From: Pseudomonas fluorescens Q2-87
GTDB taxonomy: Bacteria > Pseudomonadota > Gammaproteobacteria > Pseudomonadales > Pseudomonadaceae
Length of the DNA stretch: 64,000 nucleotides
Direction: 5' to 3'
Assembly: GCF_000281895.1 (NCBI RefSeq)
Contig: NZ_CM001558.1
Location: 2,050,556 to 2,114,555 of the forward strand
This document shows, in pieces, positions 10,749-23,080 of this stretch. The position numbers and the translations under genes were made by a program. Position 1 is the stretch's first letter, and the number at the start of each line of letters is the position of its first letter. The notes under the pieces are model-generated. The model worked only from the letters and a program-made list of their open reading frames with translations, searched no databases and was not told where the DNA came from.

Positions 10749-12107
10749 TTACGCGCCGACCATGGTCGGCGTGACCACCTGATTGAGATCCCCGGCGCGC
10801 GTTGGCGCGATGCCGGCCTCGAATTCAGGGCGGAAATATTTGATCGCGCTGCCCAGCGGTTCCACGGCACCCGGTGCGTGAGCACAGAAGGTCTTGCCTG
10901 GACCGAGGAAGCCCACCAGGCCCAGCAGGGTCTCGATGTCCCCGGCCTGGCCTTCGCCGTTTTCAATGGCCCGCAGCAGCTTGACGCTCCAGGGCAGGCC
11001 ATCGCGGCAAGGGGTGCAGAAACCGCACGACTCACGGGAGAAGAACTCTTCCATGTTGCGCAGCAGGGACACCATGTTGACGCTATCGTCCACCGCCATC
11101 GCCAGGCCGGTGCCCATGCGGGTGCCCACCTTGGCGATGCCGCCGGCATACATTTGTGCGTCCAGGTGCTCCGGCAGGAGGAAACCGGTACCGGCGCCGC
11201 CAGGCTGCCAGCACTTGAGCGTGTAGCCGTCGCGCATGCCACCGGCATAGTCTTCGAACAGCTCACGACCGGTGATGCCGAACGGCAGCTCCCACAGGCC
11301 AGGATTCTTGACCTTGCCGGAGAAGCCCATGAGCTTGGTGCCCATGTCTTCGCTGCCGTCGCGGGCCAGGGATTTGTACCAGTCGACGCCGTCGGCAATG
11401 ATCGCCGGCACGTTGCACAGGGTCTCGACGTTGTTCACGCAGGTCGGTTTGCCCCACACGCCCACGGCGGCAGGGAAGGGCGGCTTGGAGCGCGGGTTGG
11501 CGCGGCGGCCTTCGAGGGAGTTGATCAGCGCGGTTTCTTCACCGCAGATGTAGCGCCCGGCGCCGGTGTGGACGAACAGTTCGAAATCGAAGCCGCTGCC
11601 CAGGATGTTCTTGCCCAACAGGCCGGCGGCCTTGGCTTCTTCCACGGCACGGTTCAGGTGCTTGGCGGCGGTGGTGTATTCGCCACGCAGGAAGATGTAG
11701 CCCCGGTAGGTCTTCAGCGCACGGGCGCTGATCAGCATGCCTTCGATCAGCAGATGGGGCAGTTGCTCCATCAGCATGCGGTCTTTCCAGGTGTTGGGTT
11801 CCATTTCATCCGCGTTGCACAGCAGGTAGCGGATGTTGATGGATTCGTCCTTGGGCATCAGGCCCCACTTCACGCCAGTGGGGAAGCCCGCGCCGCCACG
11901 GCCTTTAAGGCCGGAGTCTTTCACGGTCTGGACGATGTCGTCCTGGGCCATGTCGATGAACGCTTTGCGCGCGGCGGCGTAACCGTTCTTGGCCTGGTAT
12001 TCGTCCAGCCACACCGCTTCGCCGTCGTCACGCAGACGCCAGGTCAGGGGATGGGTTTCGGCCGAGCGCTGGATGCGGTTGGCGGGCCCGAAGGAAGTCA
12101 GGGTCAT
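10749..12107 (-). CDS. nuoF: NADH-quinone oxidoreductase subunit F, NADH/FMN
   Basis: 452 residues. NuoF oxidises NADH with FMN and hands electrons to [4Fe-4S] cluster N3. The sequence shows the FMN/NADH glycine loops [10 protein letters not shown] (69-78) and [11 protein letters not shown] (182-192), and the N3 ligands Cys361, 364 and 367 ([11 protein letters not shown]) plus Cys408. It works with NuoE and NuoG at the tip of the peripheral arm. Its start overlaps the nuoE stop by ATGA. Confidence 0.98.
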   Translation of the reverse strand: MTLTSFGPANRIQRSAETHPLTWRLRDDGEAVWLDEYQAKNGYAAARKAFIDMAQDDIVQTVKDSGLKGRGGAGFPTGVKWGLMPKDESINIRYLLCNADEMEPNTWKDRMLMEQLPHLLIEGMLISARALKTYRGYIFLRGEYTTAAKHLNRAVEEAKAAGLLGKNILGSGFDFELFVHTGAGRYICGEETALINSLEGRRANPRSKPPFPAAVGVWGKPTCVNNVETLCNVPAIIADGVDWYKSLARDGSEDMGTKLMGFSGKVKNPGLWELPFGITGRELFEDYAGGMRDGYTLKCWQPGGAGTGFLLPEHLDAQMYAGGIAKVGTRMGTGLAMAVDDSVNMVSLLRNMEEFFSRESCGFCTPCRDGLPWSVKLLRAIENGEGQAGDIETLLGLVGFLGPGKTFCAHAPGAVEPLGSAIKYFRPEFEAGIAPTRAGDLNQVVTPTMVGA

Positions 12108-12601
12108 ACGTAGCCCTCCAGCAGTTTGGCGACGCCATCTGGCTTGACGTCACCGAAGGTGTCGTCGTCGATCATCAGCGCCGGTGCCTTGTCGCAGTTG
12201 CCCAGGCAGCACACCGGCAGCAGCGTGAAACGGCCGTCGGCGGTGGTCTGGCCCAGGCCGATGCCCAGCTTGCCCTGGATTTCGCTGACCACCGATTCAT
12301 GGCCGCCGATGTAGCAAACCATGCTGTCGCAGACGCGAATGATGTGCCGGCCCACAGGCTGGCGGAAAATCTGGCTATAGAAGGTGGCGACGCCTTCTAC
12401 GTCGCTGGCCGGGATGCCGAGGATCTCGCCGATGGCGTAGAGCGCGCCATCGGGCACCCAGCCACGTTCCTTCTGAACGATTTTCAGGGCTTCGATCGAC
12501 GCCGCGCGCGGGTCTTCGTAGTGATGCAGCTCGTGCTCGATGGCCGAGCGCTCGGTTTCGCTCAGGGCGAAACGGTCTGTCTGGATAAGCGTGCTGTTCA
12601 T
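12104..12601 (-). CDS. nuoE: NADH-quinone oxidoreductase subunit E, [2Fe-2S]
   Basis: 165 residues, thioredoxin-like ferredoxin fold. NuoE carries cluster N1a, which accepts an electron from reduced FMN. The likely ligands are Cys91 and Cys96 (CDSMVC) and Cys132 and Cys136 (CCLGNC). Located 2 nt after nuoCD and overlapping nuoF, so translation is probably coupled across the three. Confidence 0.98.
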   Translation of the reverse strand: MNSTLIQTDRFALSETERSAIEHELHHYEDPRAASIEALKIVQKERGWVPDGALYAIGEILGIPASDVEGVATFYSQIFRQPVGRHIIRVCDSMVCYIGGHESVVSEIQGKLGIGLGQTTADGRFTLLPVCCLGNCDKAPALMIDDDTFGDVKPDGVAKLLEGYV

Positions 12602-12603
12602 GC

Positions 12604-14394
<1,791 letters not shown>

Positions 14395-14461
14395 TTATCG
14401 CTTTCGGTCAACGTAAAGAATGAAGCCAGGTTCTCGTTTCTATGGAAGGAACAGAGCTGGA

Positions 14462-15136
14462 TCAGACTTCGTCGGGGCTGCGCAGGTTGGTGACTGCGAT
14501 ACGCTGTTCGCGGCGCTGTTCCTTTTGCGATGGCATCTCGGCGCGATAGACGCCTTGATCACCAACGACCCAGGACAGTGGGCGACGCTCCTGGCCAATC
14601 GACTCTTGCAACAGCATCAAGCCTTGCAGGAACGCTTCAGGGCGAGGCGGGCAGCCGGGCACGTAGACGTCCACGGGCAGGAACTTGTCCACCCCTTGAA
14701 CGACGGAATAGATGTCGTACATGCCACCGGAGTTGGCGCACGAACCCATGGAGATAACCCACTTCGGCTCGAGCATTTGCTCGTAGAGACGCTGGATGAT
14801 CGGCGCCATCTTGATGAAGCAGGTACCGGCGATAACCATGAAGTCCGCCTGGCGTGGCGATGCCCGGATCACCTCGGCGCCAAAGCGCGCGATGTCGTGG
14901 GGCGCCGTGAAGGCGGTGGTCATTTCCACGTAGCAGCACGAAAGGCCGAAGTTGTACGGCCACAGGGAGTTCTTGCGACCCCAGTTGACCGTGCTGTTCA
15001 GCACGTCTTCGAGCTTGCCCATGAAGATGTTTTTGTGGACTTGATCTTCTAACGGATCAGCGACGGTTTCCCGCTCGCCGATCGGATACTGCTCGTTAGG
15101 AGCATCGGGGTCGATCCTGGTGAGATTGTATTGCAT
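14462..15136 (-). CDS. nuoB: NADH-quinone oxidoreductase subunit B, cluster N2
   Basis: 224 residues. NuoB holds the terminal [4Fe-4S] cluster N2, which reduces ubiquinone. The tandem cysteines of the family are Cys67-Cys68 (LSCCYVEM), with Cys133 (MGSCANSGG) and Cys162 (PGCPPRP). The ATG at 15136 ([10 protein letters not shown]) is preferred to an in-frame TTG two codons upstream. It follows nuoA by 10 nt. Confidence 0.98.
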   Translation of the reverse strand: MQYNLTRIDPDAPNEQYPIGERETVADPLEDQVHKNIFMGKLEDVLNSTVNWGRKNSLWPYNFGLSCCYVEMTTAFTAPHDIARFGAEVIRASPRQADFMVIAGTCFIKMAPIIQRLYEQMLEPKWVISMGSCANSGGMYDIYSVVQGVDKFLPVDVYVPGCPPRPEAFLQGLMLLQESIGQERRPLSWVVGDQGVYRAEMPSQKEQRREQRIAVTNLRSPDEV

Positions 15137-15146
15137 TGCCAAAGCC

Positions 15147-15560
15147 TCATTGTTTCAGCTTCGCTTGCCGCTTGCGCCGAGCTTCCGGAGCCCAATCAAG
15201 TGCCCCCACCCGGTAAAGGTAGACAAGACCTGCCAACAGAATTGCTATGAAAACGAGAGCTTCGACGAATCCGGTCCAGCCGCTTTCGCGGACGGACACA
15301 GACCATGCAAAGAGAAAGAGGGCTTCGATATCGAAGATCACGAAGAGCATCGCGACCAGATAGAATTTGGCTGAGAGCCGCAAGCGGGCGCCACCGGTAG
15401 GTAGCATGCCGGACTCGAACGGTTCGTTTTTGCTGCGGCCCCAGGCTCGTGACCCAAGGAGGCTCGACACACCGAGCATGAAGGCACACAGGCCGACGAC
15501 GCCCAGAAGGAAAATGGCAAAGCCCCAGTTGTGGGCCATGAGTCCTGTCGCTTCGGGCAT
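15147..15560 (-). CDS. nuoA: NADH-quinone oxidoreductase subunit A
   Basis: 137 residues, three helices; first gene of the operon. NuoA helps close the quinone chamber next to NuoH; the conserved loop SKNEPFESG and the [20 protein letters not shown] helix are intact. The ATG at 15560 gives the usual 137-residue Pseudomonas length ([14 protein letters not shown]); the longer frame extends into the AT-rich leader and is rejected. Confidence 0.96.
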   Translation of the reverse strand: MPEATGLMAHNWGFAIFLLGVVGLCAFMLGVSSLLGSRAWGRSKNEPFESGMLPTGGARLRLSAKFYLVAMLFVIFDIEALFLFAWSVSVRESGWTGFVEALVFIAILLAGLVYLYRVGALDWAPEARRKRQAKLKQ

Positions 15561-15813
15561 GCTGGAAATCCTTAACAGAGAGCAAAGGTCTCTGAGCTTG
15601 AAAAGAAATAACGCAGTGACGATATGTCGCAGCAATCAATCGCGGTGATTTTATGGCTAAACACCGGGCAAGTAAAATTCCTATAGCGAAATTATTTATT
15701 GGAATAAGGACATAGCACACCTCCGGAGCCCCGCGACCCCGGCCTGGCGGGCATTGGCGGTGGATTCATCAATAATATTTCGCTTCGAATGTAACAATGG
15801 CCACGCCTTTCAA

Positions 15814-15830
15814 ATGATAATTATTATTGT
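15814..15830. promoter_or_regulatory. Putative Fur box upstream of nuoA
   Basis: TGATAATTATTATTG at 15815-15829 matches the 7-1-7 Fur consensus TGATAATnATTATCA at 12 of 14 defined positions, with the first half-site perfect. It is about 255 nt upstream of the nuoA start, in the only promoter-bearing stretch; the other neighbour, aceA, points away from it. Complex I carries eight or nine Fe-S clusters, so iron control would make sense. This is a sequence match only. Confidence 0.5.
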
Positions 15831-15980
15831 TTGGGTGGGCTTTCGCCTGGAACCTTCAAGTAATGACTGAGAACTTGTCTTACATGGCCGCTACTGAACT
15901 CGTCGGCGCCGGCCGTTTTACTCTTTTTCTGACTGCCCGATACTGCGTTCGATCAATTTTTTTATCAGTTTGCTGATCCT

Positions 15981-16070
15981 TGTGGGAGCGGGCTTGCTCG
16001 CGAAGAGGGGGGGTCAGAAACGCACCTGTCAGCTGACACACCGTTTTCGCGAGCAAGCCCGCTCCCACAG
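15981..16070. repeat. REP inverted pair (BIME), TGTGGGAGCGGGC family
   Basis: TGTGGGAGCGGGCTTGCTCG and its near-perfect inverse CGAGCAAGCCCGCTCCCACA flank a spacer of about 40 nt. Confidence 0.92.
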
Positions 16071-16106
16071 GGTAATGCTGTGCACTTAAGGCAATCGACA
16101 AAACCC

Positions 16107-16235
16107 GTGGCGAGGGAGCTTGCTCCCGCTGGGCCGCGAAGCGGCCCCAAAACCTGCCAGATGCGGAGCATCAGACACGCCGCACCCGCCGGTTTACGAC
16201 TGCTTCGCAGCCGAGCGGGAGCAATCTCTGGCCAC
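16107..16235. repeat. REP inverted pair, GTGGCGAGGGAGC family
   Basis: GTGGCGAGGGAGCTTGCTCC followed by CGCTGGGCCGCGAAGCGGCC at the left, and an inverse copy that has diverged (GCGGGAGCAATCTCTGGCCA) at the right. This is a second REP family, distinct from the TGTGGGAGCGGGC type and seen at four other loci here. Confidence 0.85.
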
Positions 16236-16313
16236 AGGTCCATCATCTTTCTTAAATGACCAGCATTAGCTCCCACAGAGGGGTGTGTTGTCTGTCAAAG
16301 CGTAGGCGAAAAA

Positions 16314-16336
16314 AAGCCCCGAACCAGTCGGGGCGT
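16314..16336 (-). terminator. Rho-independent terminator of aceA
   Basis: The stem GCCCCGA / TCGGGGC is followed on the minus strand by CTTTTTTTCG. It lies about 60 nt past the aceA stop codon. Confidence 0.85.
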
Positions 16337-16396
16337 CAGATCGTCGGCTTTGCGGTTAGCTTTTATTCGGTCCGCAAGGGCCGTTTGCGTCGTGGA

Positions 16397-17722
16397 TCAG
16401 TGGAACTGTTCTTCTTCGGTCGAACCGGTCAGTGCAGTCACCGACGAGGTGCCGCCCTGGATTACGGTGGTCATGTCGTCGAAGTAGCCGGTGCCCACTT
16501 CCTGCTGGTGAGCCACGAAGGTGTAACCCTTGGCGGCGTCGGCGAATTCCTGCTCTTGCAGCTTCACGTAGGCGGTCATGTCGTTGCGGGCGTAGTCGTG
16601 CGCCAGGTTGAACATGCTGTGCCACATGTTGTGAATGCCAGCCAGGGTGATGAACTGGTGCTTGTAGCCCATGGCGGACAGTTCGCGCTGGAACTTGGCG
16701 ATGGTCGCGTCGTCCAGGTTTTTCTTCCAGTTGAAGGAAGGTGAGCAGTTGTACGACAGCAGTTGGTCCGGGTATTCCTTCTTGATCGCTTCGGCAAAGC
16801 GACGGGCTTCGTCCAGGTCCGGCTTGGCGGTTTCGCACCAGATCAGGTCGGCGTACGGCGCGTAGGCCAGGCCGCGAGCGATGGCCTGGTCGAGACCGGC
16901 GCGCACCTTGTAGAAGCCTTCCTGGGTGCGGGTGCCCGTCACGAATGGCTGGTCGTACGGGTCGCAGTCGGAGGTCAGCAGGTCAGCGGCGTTGGCGTCG
17001 GTACGGGCCAGGATGATGGTCGGAACGCCGGCAACGTCCGCGGCCAGACGGGCAGCGGTCAGTTTTTGCACGGCTTCCTGGGTTGGAACCAGTACCTTGC
17101 CGCCCATGTGGCCGCACTTCTTCACCGAAGCCAGCTGGTCTTCGAAGTGAACGCCGGCGGCGCCTGCTTCGATCATGCTTTTCATCAGTTCGTAGGCGTT
17201 CAACACGCCGCCGAAACCGGCTTCAGCGTCAGCCACGATCGGCGCGAAGTAGTCGATGTAGCCTTCGTCGCCCGGGTTCTTGCCGGCTTTCCACTGGATC
17301 TGGTCGGCACGACGGAACGAGTTGTTGATGCGCTTGACCACGGTTGGAACCGAATCCACCGGGTACAGCGATTGGTCGGGGTACATCGATTCGGCGGAGT
17401 TGTTGTCCGCAGCCACTTGCCAGCCCGACAGGTAGATCGCCTGGATACCCGCCTTGACTTGTTGCACGGCCTGGCCGCCGGTCAGGGCGCCCATGCAGTT
17501 GACGAAATCTTTCTCGGGGCGGAAGGATGGCTTGGCGCCCTGGGTCACCAGGTTCCACAGCTTCTCGGCGCCCTGTTTCGCAAAGGTGTGCTCAGGTTGA
17601 ACCGAGCCACGCAGACGGACGACGTCAGCAGCGGAGTAGTTGCGCTTCACGCCTTTCCAGCGCGGGTTTTCAGCCCAGTCTTTTTCAAGGGCTGCAATTT
17701 GCTGTTCGCGTGTCAGTGCCAT
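16397..17722 (-). CDS. aceA: Isocitrate lyase
   Basis: 441 residues. Cleaves isocitrate to glyoxylate and succinate, the first step of the glyoxylate shunt needed for growth on acetate or fatty acids. The catalytic signature KKCGHMGGK is at 201-209 (nucleophile Cys203), with the metal-binding region [14 protein letters not shown] sequence ([10 protein letters not shown]) near 163-172. The length is that of the short ICL type (E. coli 434), not the 531-residue form of P. aeruginosa. It stands alone between its own terminator and a long leader that contains an RccR-type palindrome. Confidence 0.97.
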   Translation of the reverse strand: MALTREQQIAALEKDWAENPRWKGVKRNYSAADVVRLRGSVQPEHTFAKQGAEKLWNLVTQGAKPSFRPEKDFVNCMGALTGGQAVQQVKAGIQAIYLSGWQVAADNNSAESMYPDQSLYPVDSVPTVVKRINNSFRRADQIQWKAGKNPGDEGYIDYFAPIVADAEAGFGGVLNAYELMKSMIEAGAAGVHFEDQLASVKKCGHMGGKVLVPTQEAVQKLTAARLAADVAGVPTIILARTDANAADLLTSDCDPYDQPFVTGTRTQEGFYKVRAGLDQAIARGLAYAPYADLIWCETAKPDLDEARRFAEAIKKEYPDQLLSYNCSPSFNWKKNLDDATIAKFQRELSAMGYKHQFITLAGIHNMWHSMFNLAHDYARNDMTAYVKLQEQEFADAAKGYTFVAHQQEVGTGYFDDMTTVIQGGTSSVTALTGSTEEEQFH

Positions 17723-18213
17723 GGAGATAAACCTCGTCGCATAGGTCTGGGGTGGAAAATTCCTTGCTCCTGCCGACTGCCATCAAAGGCGGGTAAGGCG
17801 GCTCGCTGGCCAGGGGCCGGGCGCACAAGTCGGTTGAGGCGAGGAGGCGACGGGATGAACGATGGGCTCGAGGGGAAAGTGAGCAGGTAGAGGCGAACTG
17901 CGGGCGCATTCGGGCGTCGTGGGCCTTCATACGAACTCAGAGTGATGCCGGGTTACCTAGTTACGCTTCCGTCCCTCGGGACAACTTCGTTCCAGTCGCA
18001 ACCTCGTCAAACACACCTTGTGGGCGGTACAGACACGAATCGGCTCGCAGGGTAGTTGCAAGCGTCGACCCGAAGGCCCTTGCCAGGGCCCCTGATTAGC
18101 GGGAGCGAGGCCATCATGCCTTCGGTTTTTTGCCTCGTCAAACGTTTTGTAGTGCTTTTTTTATGGCACTACATCTTTGGTCTAATACGACTCATCAGTC
18201 AGTTTTTGGTGCT
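17723..18213. other. 491-nt leader/intergenic region upstream of aceA
   Basis: No gene is supported. The aceA-proximal part is unremarkable GC-rich leader sequence. The distal part (18120-18200) is AT-rich and contains the RccR-like palindrome at 18147-18174 and the 9-mer TTGGTCTAA at 18177-18185, so the promoter is probably there, which would give a leader of roughly 400 nt. Confidence 0.5.
18147..18174. promoter_or_regulatory. Putative RccR operator controlling aceA
   Basis: TGTAGTGC (18148-18155) and GCACTACA (18166-18173) form a perfect 8-bp inverted repeat around a 10-nt AT-rich centre. RccR, the KDPG-responsive RpiR-family regulator described in P. fluorescens, binds a pseudo-palindrome of TGTAGT/ACTACA type at aceA with a total site of about 28 bp. 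This match is by motif and position (upstream of aceA), without experimental support in this strain. Confidence 0.65.
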
Positions 18214-18975
18214 TCAGTTCAGGGTGTCGACCTTGACCCGTAAAATCATGTCGTCCCGGCCTTGGGTCGAGTAGCTGCGGGTCAGACCCTGTTTGTCGGC
18301 CTGGTTCTGCCGATTCACGCCGGCCAGGGTGATCCATTCTCCCAGGCGCCCGCTGACCGTTGTGTCGGTACTCTGGACGTTCACTACATCGGGACGTTCC
18401 TGGCTCATGCGGTCACGGTTGGTACTGATGCTCAGATGAACGGTCTCGCCGGTGACGCTGGCGGTGACATAGAAACCCTGGGTGACGTTGCGGTATTCAG
18501 TCTGGCTTTGCATGCGGCCGTAGTTGTCAGTCTGATTGCTGGTGAATGGCACGCTTTGGCCGACCTGGATCAGTGCGGGCTGGCCTTCACTGGCTTGTAC
18601 CTGCTGCACGCCGCCCTCACGGCTGACGGTGCTGCGGTTGATGATGCGGGTCTGGCTGGGGGCGGCGCCGTTGATCGAGTAGCCCTGGTCGCCTTGCAGG
18701 TTGTTTTCGTTGGTGTCGACGGTGATCAACAAGCGCTTGGGGGCGGTGTCCAGTTGGGCGAGGAACTGCCTCAGCTCTTCGATCTTGCCGGGCTCGGCAT
18801 TGACGATCAGTTGGTTGCCGTAGGCGCTGACCTGGCCGTCCTTGCCGATGAAGTTCTGCGCCACCGGCAGCAGGTCTGCGCTGGTGCGGTAGTTCAGTGG
18901 CACGACTTGCGTGTCGGCCATGACCGCCAGGCTGCAGCCGAGCAGCAGGGTGGTCAGCAGGGTGCGTAAGGACAT
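18214..18975 (-). CDS. Secretin N-terminal-domain-like periplasmic protein (NolW-like)
   Basis: 253 residues with a clear signal peptide (MSLRTLLTTLLLGCSLAVMA, cleavage near residue 20). The next segment (VVPLNYRTSADLLPVAQNFI, then YGNQLIVNAEP) resembles the small N-domain that precedes secretin pores in type II/III secretion proteins, and the C-terminal half has beta-rich repeats (QVGQSVPF, GEWITLAGVN). It is far too short for a full secretin and no secretion genes are nearby. The start at 18975 is chosen because CGGAG lies 8 nt upstream; an ATG two codons earlier is too close to it. Role unknown. Confidence 0.65.
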   Translation of the reverse strand: MSLRTLLTTLLLGCSLAVMADTQVVPLNYRTSADLLPVAQNFIGKDGQVSAYGNQLIVNAEPGKIEELRQFLAQLDTAPKRLLITVDTNENNLQGDQGYSINGAAPSQTRIINRSTVSREGGVQQVQASEGQPALIQVGQSVPFTSNQTDNYGRMQSQTEYRNVTQGFYVTASVTGETVHLSISTNRDRMSQERPDVVNVQSTDTTVSGRLGEWITLAGVNRQNQADKQGLTRSYSTQGRDDMILRVKVDTLN

Positions 18976-19104
18976 GTCCATTTCTCCGCGAGACAAAGGC
19001 TTGATATTGCCAGTTTGTCGGCCCCGGTTGGGGCAAGTTGAATGGTAGACGGCAAAACGCCCCGGCATCGAAGGATGGCGGGGCGTTCTGGTGTGCTGCG
19101 CAGT

Positions 19105-19198
19105 TGTGGCGAGGGAGCTTGCTCCCGTTGGGTCGCGAAGCGGCCCCAAAATAGAAGGGCCGCTACGCAGCCCAGCGGGAGCAAGCTCCCTCGCCACA
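19105..19198. repeat. REP inverted pair, GTGGCGAGGGAGC family
   Basis: TGTGGCGAGGGAGCTTGCTC and the exact inverse GAGCAAGCTCCCTCGCCACA enclose an inner inverted arm (GCGAAGCGGCCC / GGGCCGCTACGC). Located between two minus-strand genes. Confidence 0.92.
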
Positions 19199-19227
19199 GG
19201 ATATTGCGTTGCTGCTTCCGGCGGGCG

Positions 19228-19653
19228 TCAGGCCGAATGCCGCACCATGTCCACGTGAGGAATCCCGGCTTCCAGGAATTCCTCGCTGACCACCGCAAAG
19301 CCCAGCCGCTCATAGAACGGCGTGGCATGCACCTGGGCGCTGAGCATCTGCTGCTTGAGCCCGCGTTTCTCGGCTTCGGTAATCACGGCGTGCATCAGCG
19401 CGTCGCCCACCTTCAGCCCGCGCCAGTCCTTGAGGACCGAGACGCGACCGACATGGCCATCGGTCAGCAGGCGCGCGGTGCCGATGGGAAAGTCACCCTC
19501 GAACGCCAGGAAGTGCACGGCCCCCTGGTCGTCGGCATCCCATTCCAGCTCGGGCGGGACGGACTGTTCGGCAATGAACACGGTCTCACGAATGCGCCGG
19601 ATCTCGGCGTTATCCTTTTGCCAGTCTGCGACACGAACGTGGATTTTATTCAT
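19228..19653 (-). CDS. GNAT family N-acetyltransferase (ElaA/YjcF-like)
   Basis: 141 residues. The GNAT core is visible: beta strands with GDFPIGTARLL, the acetyl-CoA-loop region DWRGLKVGDALM (V-x-x-x-x-R/Q-G-x-G/A type), and the C-terminal FYERLGFAVVSEEFLEAGIPHVDM, which is typical of the ElaA/YjcF branch. The substrate is unknown. Its start lies inside the last codons of roxA (8-nt overlap), so the two are probably co-translated. Confidence 0.8.
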   Translation of the reverse strand: MNKIHVRVADWQKDNAEIRRIRETVFIAEQSVPPELEWDADDQGAVHFLAFEGDFPIGTARLLTDGHVGRVSVLKDWRGLKVGDALMHAVITEAEKRGLKQQMLSAQVHATPFYERLGFAVVSEEFLEAGIPHVDMVRHSA

Positions 19654-20812
19654 CGGCGAACCCCAGGCTGCCTTGCTTGACCAGCTCGCAGATCAGGCCG
19701 CGACCGTCTTCATCGGCCAGCCATGGGCCGAGGTTCTCGATGTGCAGGGCGTCGGCGGCGCAGATCATTTTCAACAGCTCGCGCAGCTTGCCCGGCAGGT
19801 AGCGGCTCTGGCCGCTGGCGAACAGCAGCAGGTCATCATCGACTTCCGACCAGGCCAGGCGGGCACTCGGGTTGCGGATGATCACCGCGCCTTGCTCCAA
19901 GCCGGCCAGCAGATCGTCTTCTTCCAGCTCTGGGCCCACTACCAGTTCCGGGTAGCGCGGTTCGGTCATGAACTGGCCGAACCAGGTCAGCAGCAAGCGC
20001 TCGTCGCTCATGTGCTCGGCCAGCAAACCCTTGAGGCGGTCGAGGGCGTCGTGCTGGATCTGGTGCGGGTCGGCGACCGGGCGGGCGTCGGCGTCGGTGT
20101 AGCGTTCTTCGTCCGGCAGGAACTGGCTGAGGAAGTCGGTGAAGTGGGTCAGCACTTCGGCGGCGCTCGGTGCGCGGAAGCCCACCGAGTAAGTCATGCA
20201 GTCATCCACGGCCACGCCGCAATGGGCCAGGCGCGGCGGCAGGTAGAGCATGTCGCCCGGTTCCAGGGTCCACTCGTCGGTGGCCTCGAAGTCGGCGAGG
20301 ATGCGCAGGTCGGCGTGCTCCAGCAGCGGGCTTTCGGAGTTGCACATCTGGCCGATTTTCCAGTTGCGCTTGCCATGGCCCTGCAGCAGGAACACGTCGT
20401 AGTTATCGAAATGCGGACCCACGCTGCCACCCGGGGCGGCGAAGCTGATCATCACATCGTCGATGCGCCAGCTCGGCAGGAAGCGGAAGTGCTCCAGCAG
20501 TTCGCTGACTTCCGGCACGAATTGATCGACAGCCTGCACCAGCAGTGTCCACTCGCGCTCCGGCAGCTTGCTGAATTCGTCTTCGGCGAACGGGCCGCGA
20601 CGCAATTCCCAAGGGCGTTCGCCGTGTTCGATCACCAGGCGCGACTCGACTTCTTCTTCCAGGGCCAGGCCAGCCAGTTCATCGGCGTCGATCGGGCTTT
20701 CGAAGTCAGGAATCGCCTGACGGATCAGCAATGGTTTTTTCTGCCAGTAGTCGCGCAGGAACTCCCGTGCCGTGATGCCGCCCAGAAGTTGCAGTGGAAT
20801 GTCAGGATTCAT
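19646..20812 (-). CDS. roxA: Ribosomal protein L16 3-hydroxylase (cupin/JmjC, YcfD family)
   Basis: 388 residues. 2-oxoglutarate/Fe(II) oxygenase that in E. coli (YcfD/RoxA) hydroxylates an arginine of ribosomal protein L16. The iron triad is seen as His134 and Asp136 (PHFDNYDVFLLQ) and His197 (RLAHCG), inside a double-stranded beta-helix; the N-terminal DYWQKKPLLIRQA is the family signature, and the acidic C-terminal winged region is present. It is followed by the overlapping GNAT gene and preceded by the purB terminator. Confidence 0.9.
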   Translation of the reverse strand: MNPDIPLQLLGGITAREFLRDYWQKKPLLIRQAIPDFESPIDADELAGLALEEEVESRLVIEHGERPWELRRGPFAEDEFSKLPEREWTLLVQAVDQFVPEVSELLEHFRFLPSWRIDDVMISFAAPGGSVGPHFDNYDVFLLQGHGKRNWKIGQMCNSESPLLEHADLRILADFEATDEWTLEPGDMLYLPPRLAHCGVAVDDCMTYSVGFRAPSAAEVLTHFTDFLSQFLPDEERYTDADARPVADPHQIQHDALDRLKGLLAEHMSDERLLLTWFGQFMTEPRYPELVVGPELEEDDLLAGLEQGAVIIRNPSARLAWSEVDDDLLLFASGQSRYLPGKLRELLKMICAADALHIENLGPWLADEDGRGLICELVKQGSLGFADE

Positions 20813-20850
20813 GTGTAACCTATTGAAAAAATATACTTTTCAGACGCGAA

Positions 20851-20877
20851 TAAAAACGCCCGGCGCGGCCGGGCGTC
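20851..20877 (-). terminator. Rho-independent terminator of purB
   Basis: Perfect stem ACGCCCGG / CCGGGCGT followed on the minus strand by TTTTTATTC. It lies between purB and roxA, separating the two transcripts. Confidence 0.85.
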
Positions 20878-20897
20878 TCAAAGGTAAAAGCCGTGGA

Positions 20898-22355
<1,458 letters not shown>

Positions 22356-22381
22356 TTACGCGTAACGAGATAAAGCTGTCA

Positions 22382-22424
22382 TGTGGCGAGGGAGCTTGCT
22401 CCCGCTGGGCTGCAAAACAGCCCT
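22382..22424. repeat. Single REP, GTGGCGAGGGAGC family
   Basis: TGTGGCGAGGGAGCTTGCTC followed by CCGCTGGGCTGCAAAACAGCCC, without the inverted partner. It sits between hflD and purB, so it would fall inside any nudJ-mnmA-hflD-purB transcript. Confidence 0.85.
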
Positions 22425-22456
22425 CAAAAATCCACAAAAAAACCGGTCGAGGCGAT

Positions 22457-23080
22457 TTATTCGCTGCGCATCAACGGGTAAAGCTCCTTGAGCAATTTGC
22501 GCCGGCTGATCACCAGTTGCCAGCGATGACCACCCAGTTGCCGCCACAGGCGTGCCGAGCGAATCCCGGCCAGCAACAGCGCGCGAATTTTCGAGGCATT
22601 GCTCGGCTGCTGCAGGTTGCGCATGTCGCCATGCACCTGGATGCGTTGGCGCAAGGTGCTCAGGGTGTCCTGGTACAGCGCGCCGCAGGCGGCAATGACG
22701 TTTTCGTGAGACGGGCCGAAGTGCTCGACCTGGGACTGGATCTGCGGCAAGCGTTTGCCGATGGTGTCCAGCAGGTCGTCGCGCTTGGCCAACTGGCGCT
22801 CCAGGCCCAGCATCGACAGGGCGTAGCGCAGCGGTTCGCGTTGCAGGGCGCTGGGATCGCGCTCCAAGGCGCCGACCAGCGCGCGGTAACCCTCGCGCAG
22901 GTTTAGGTCATCGCCGCCGTATACCTCCAGGGTGTCCTTGGGGTCGCGAACCAGCAGGCTGCCGAGCATGCAGCCCACGCCCGCTTCGGTGGCCTGGCCG
23001 GTCTTGGCAATCCTGTCCACCAGCACGGCGGCGAGAAACACACCGCCCAATGCCGTCAGCTGTTCCTGGATAGGCGTCAT
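22457..23080 (-). CDS. hflD: High frequency lysogenization protein HflD
   Basis: 207 residues, mostly alpha-helical. In E. coli HflD is a membrane-associated protein that binds phage lambda CII; its housekeeping role is unclear. Characteristic segments are [21 protein letters not shown] at the N-terminus and [29 protein letters not shown] sequence near the C-terminus. Its start overlaps the mnmA stop by four bases, as in other gammaproteobacteria. Confidence 0.93.
   Translation of the reverse strand: MTPIQEQLTALGGVFLAAVLVDRIAKTGQATEAGVGCMLGSLLVRDPKDTLEVYGGDDLNLREGYRALVGALERDPSALQREPLRYALSMLGLERQLAKRDDLLDTIGKRLPQIQSQVEHFGPSHENVIAACGALYQDTLSTLRQRIQVHGDMRNLQQPSNASKIRALLLAGIRSARLWRQLGGHRWQLVISRRKLLKELYPLMRSE

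Larger units (their letters stand above)
15561..16396. other. 836-nt intergenic region between nuoA and aceA
   Basis: No gene is supported. The part next to nuoA (15561-15840) is AT-rich and should hold the nuo promoter(s) and a Fur-like box at 15814-15830. The middle holds two different REP pairs (15981-16070 and 16107-16235). The far end carries the aceA terminator (16314-16336). Short open frames through the REPs are artefacts of the repeats. Confidence 0.7.

Noticed and set aside
18183..18194. TAATACGACTCA, identical to the first 12 bases of the T7 promoter
   Set aside because: The rest of the T7 promoter (CTATAGGG) is absent (TCAGTCAG follows), and no phage polymerase or phage genes are present. 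Coincidence.
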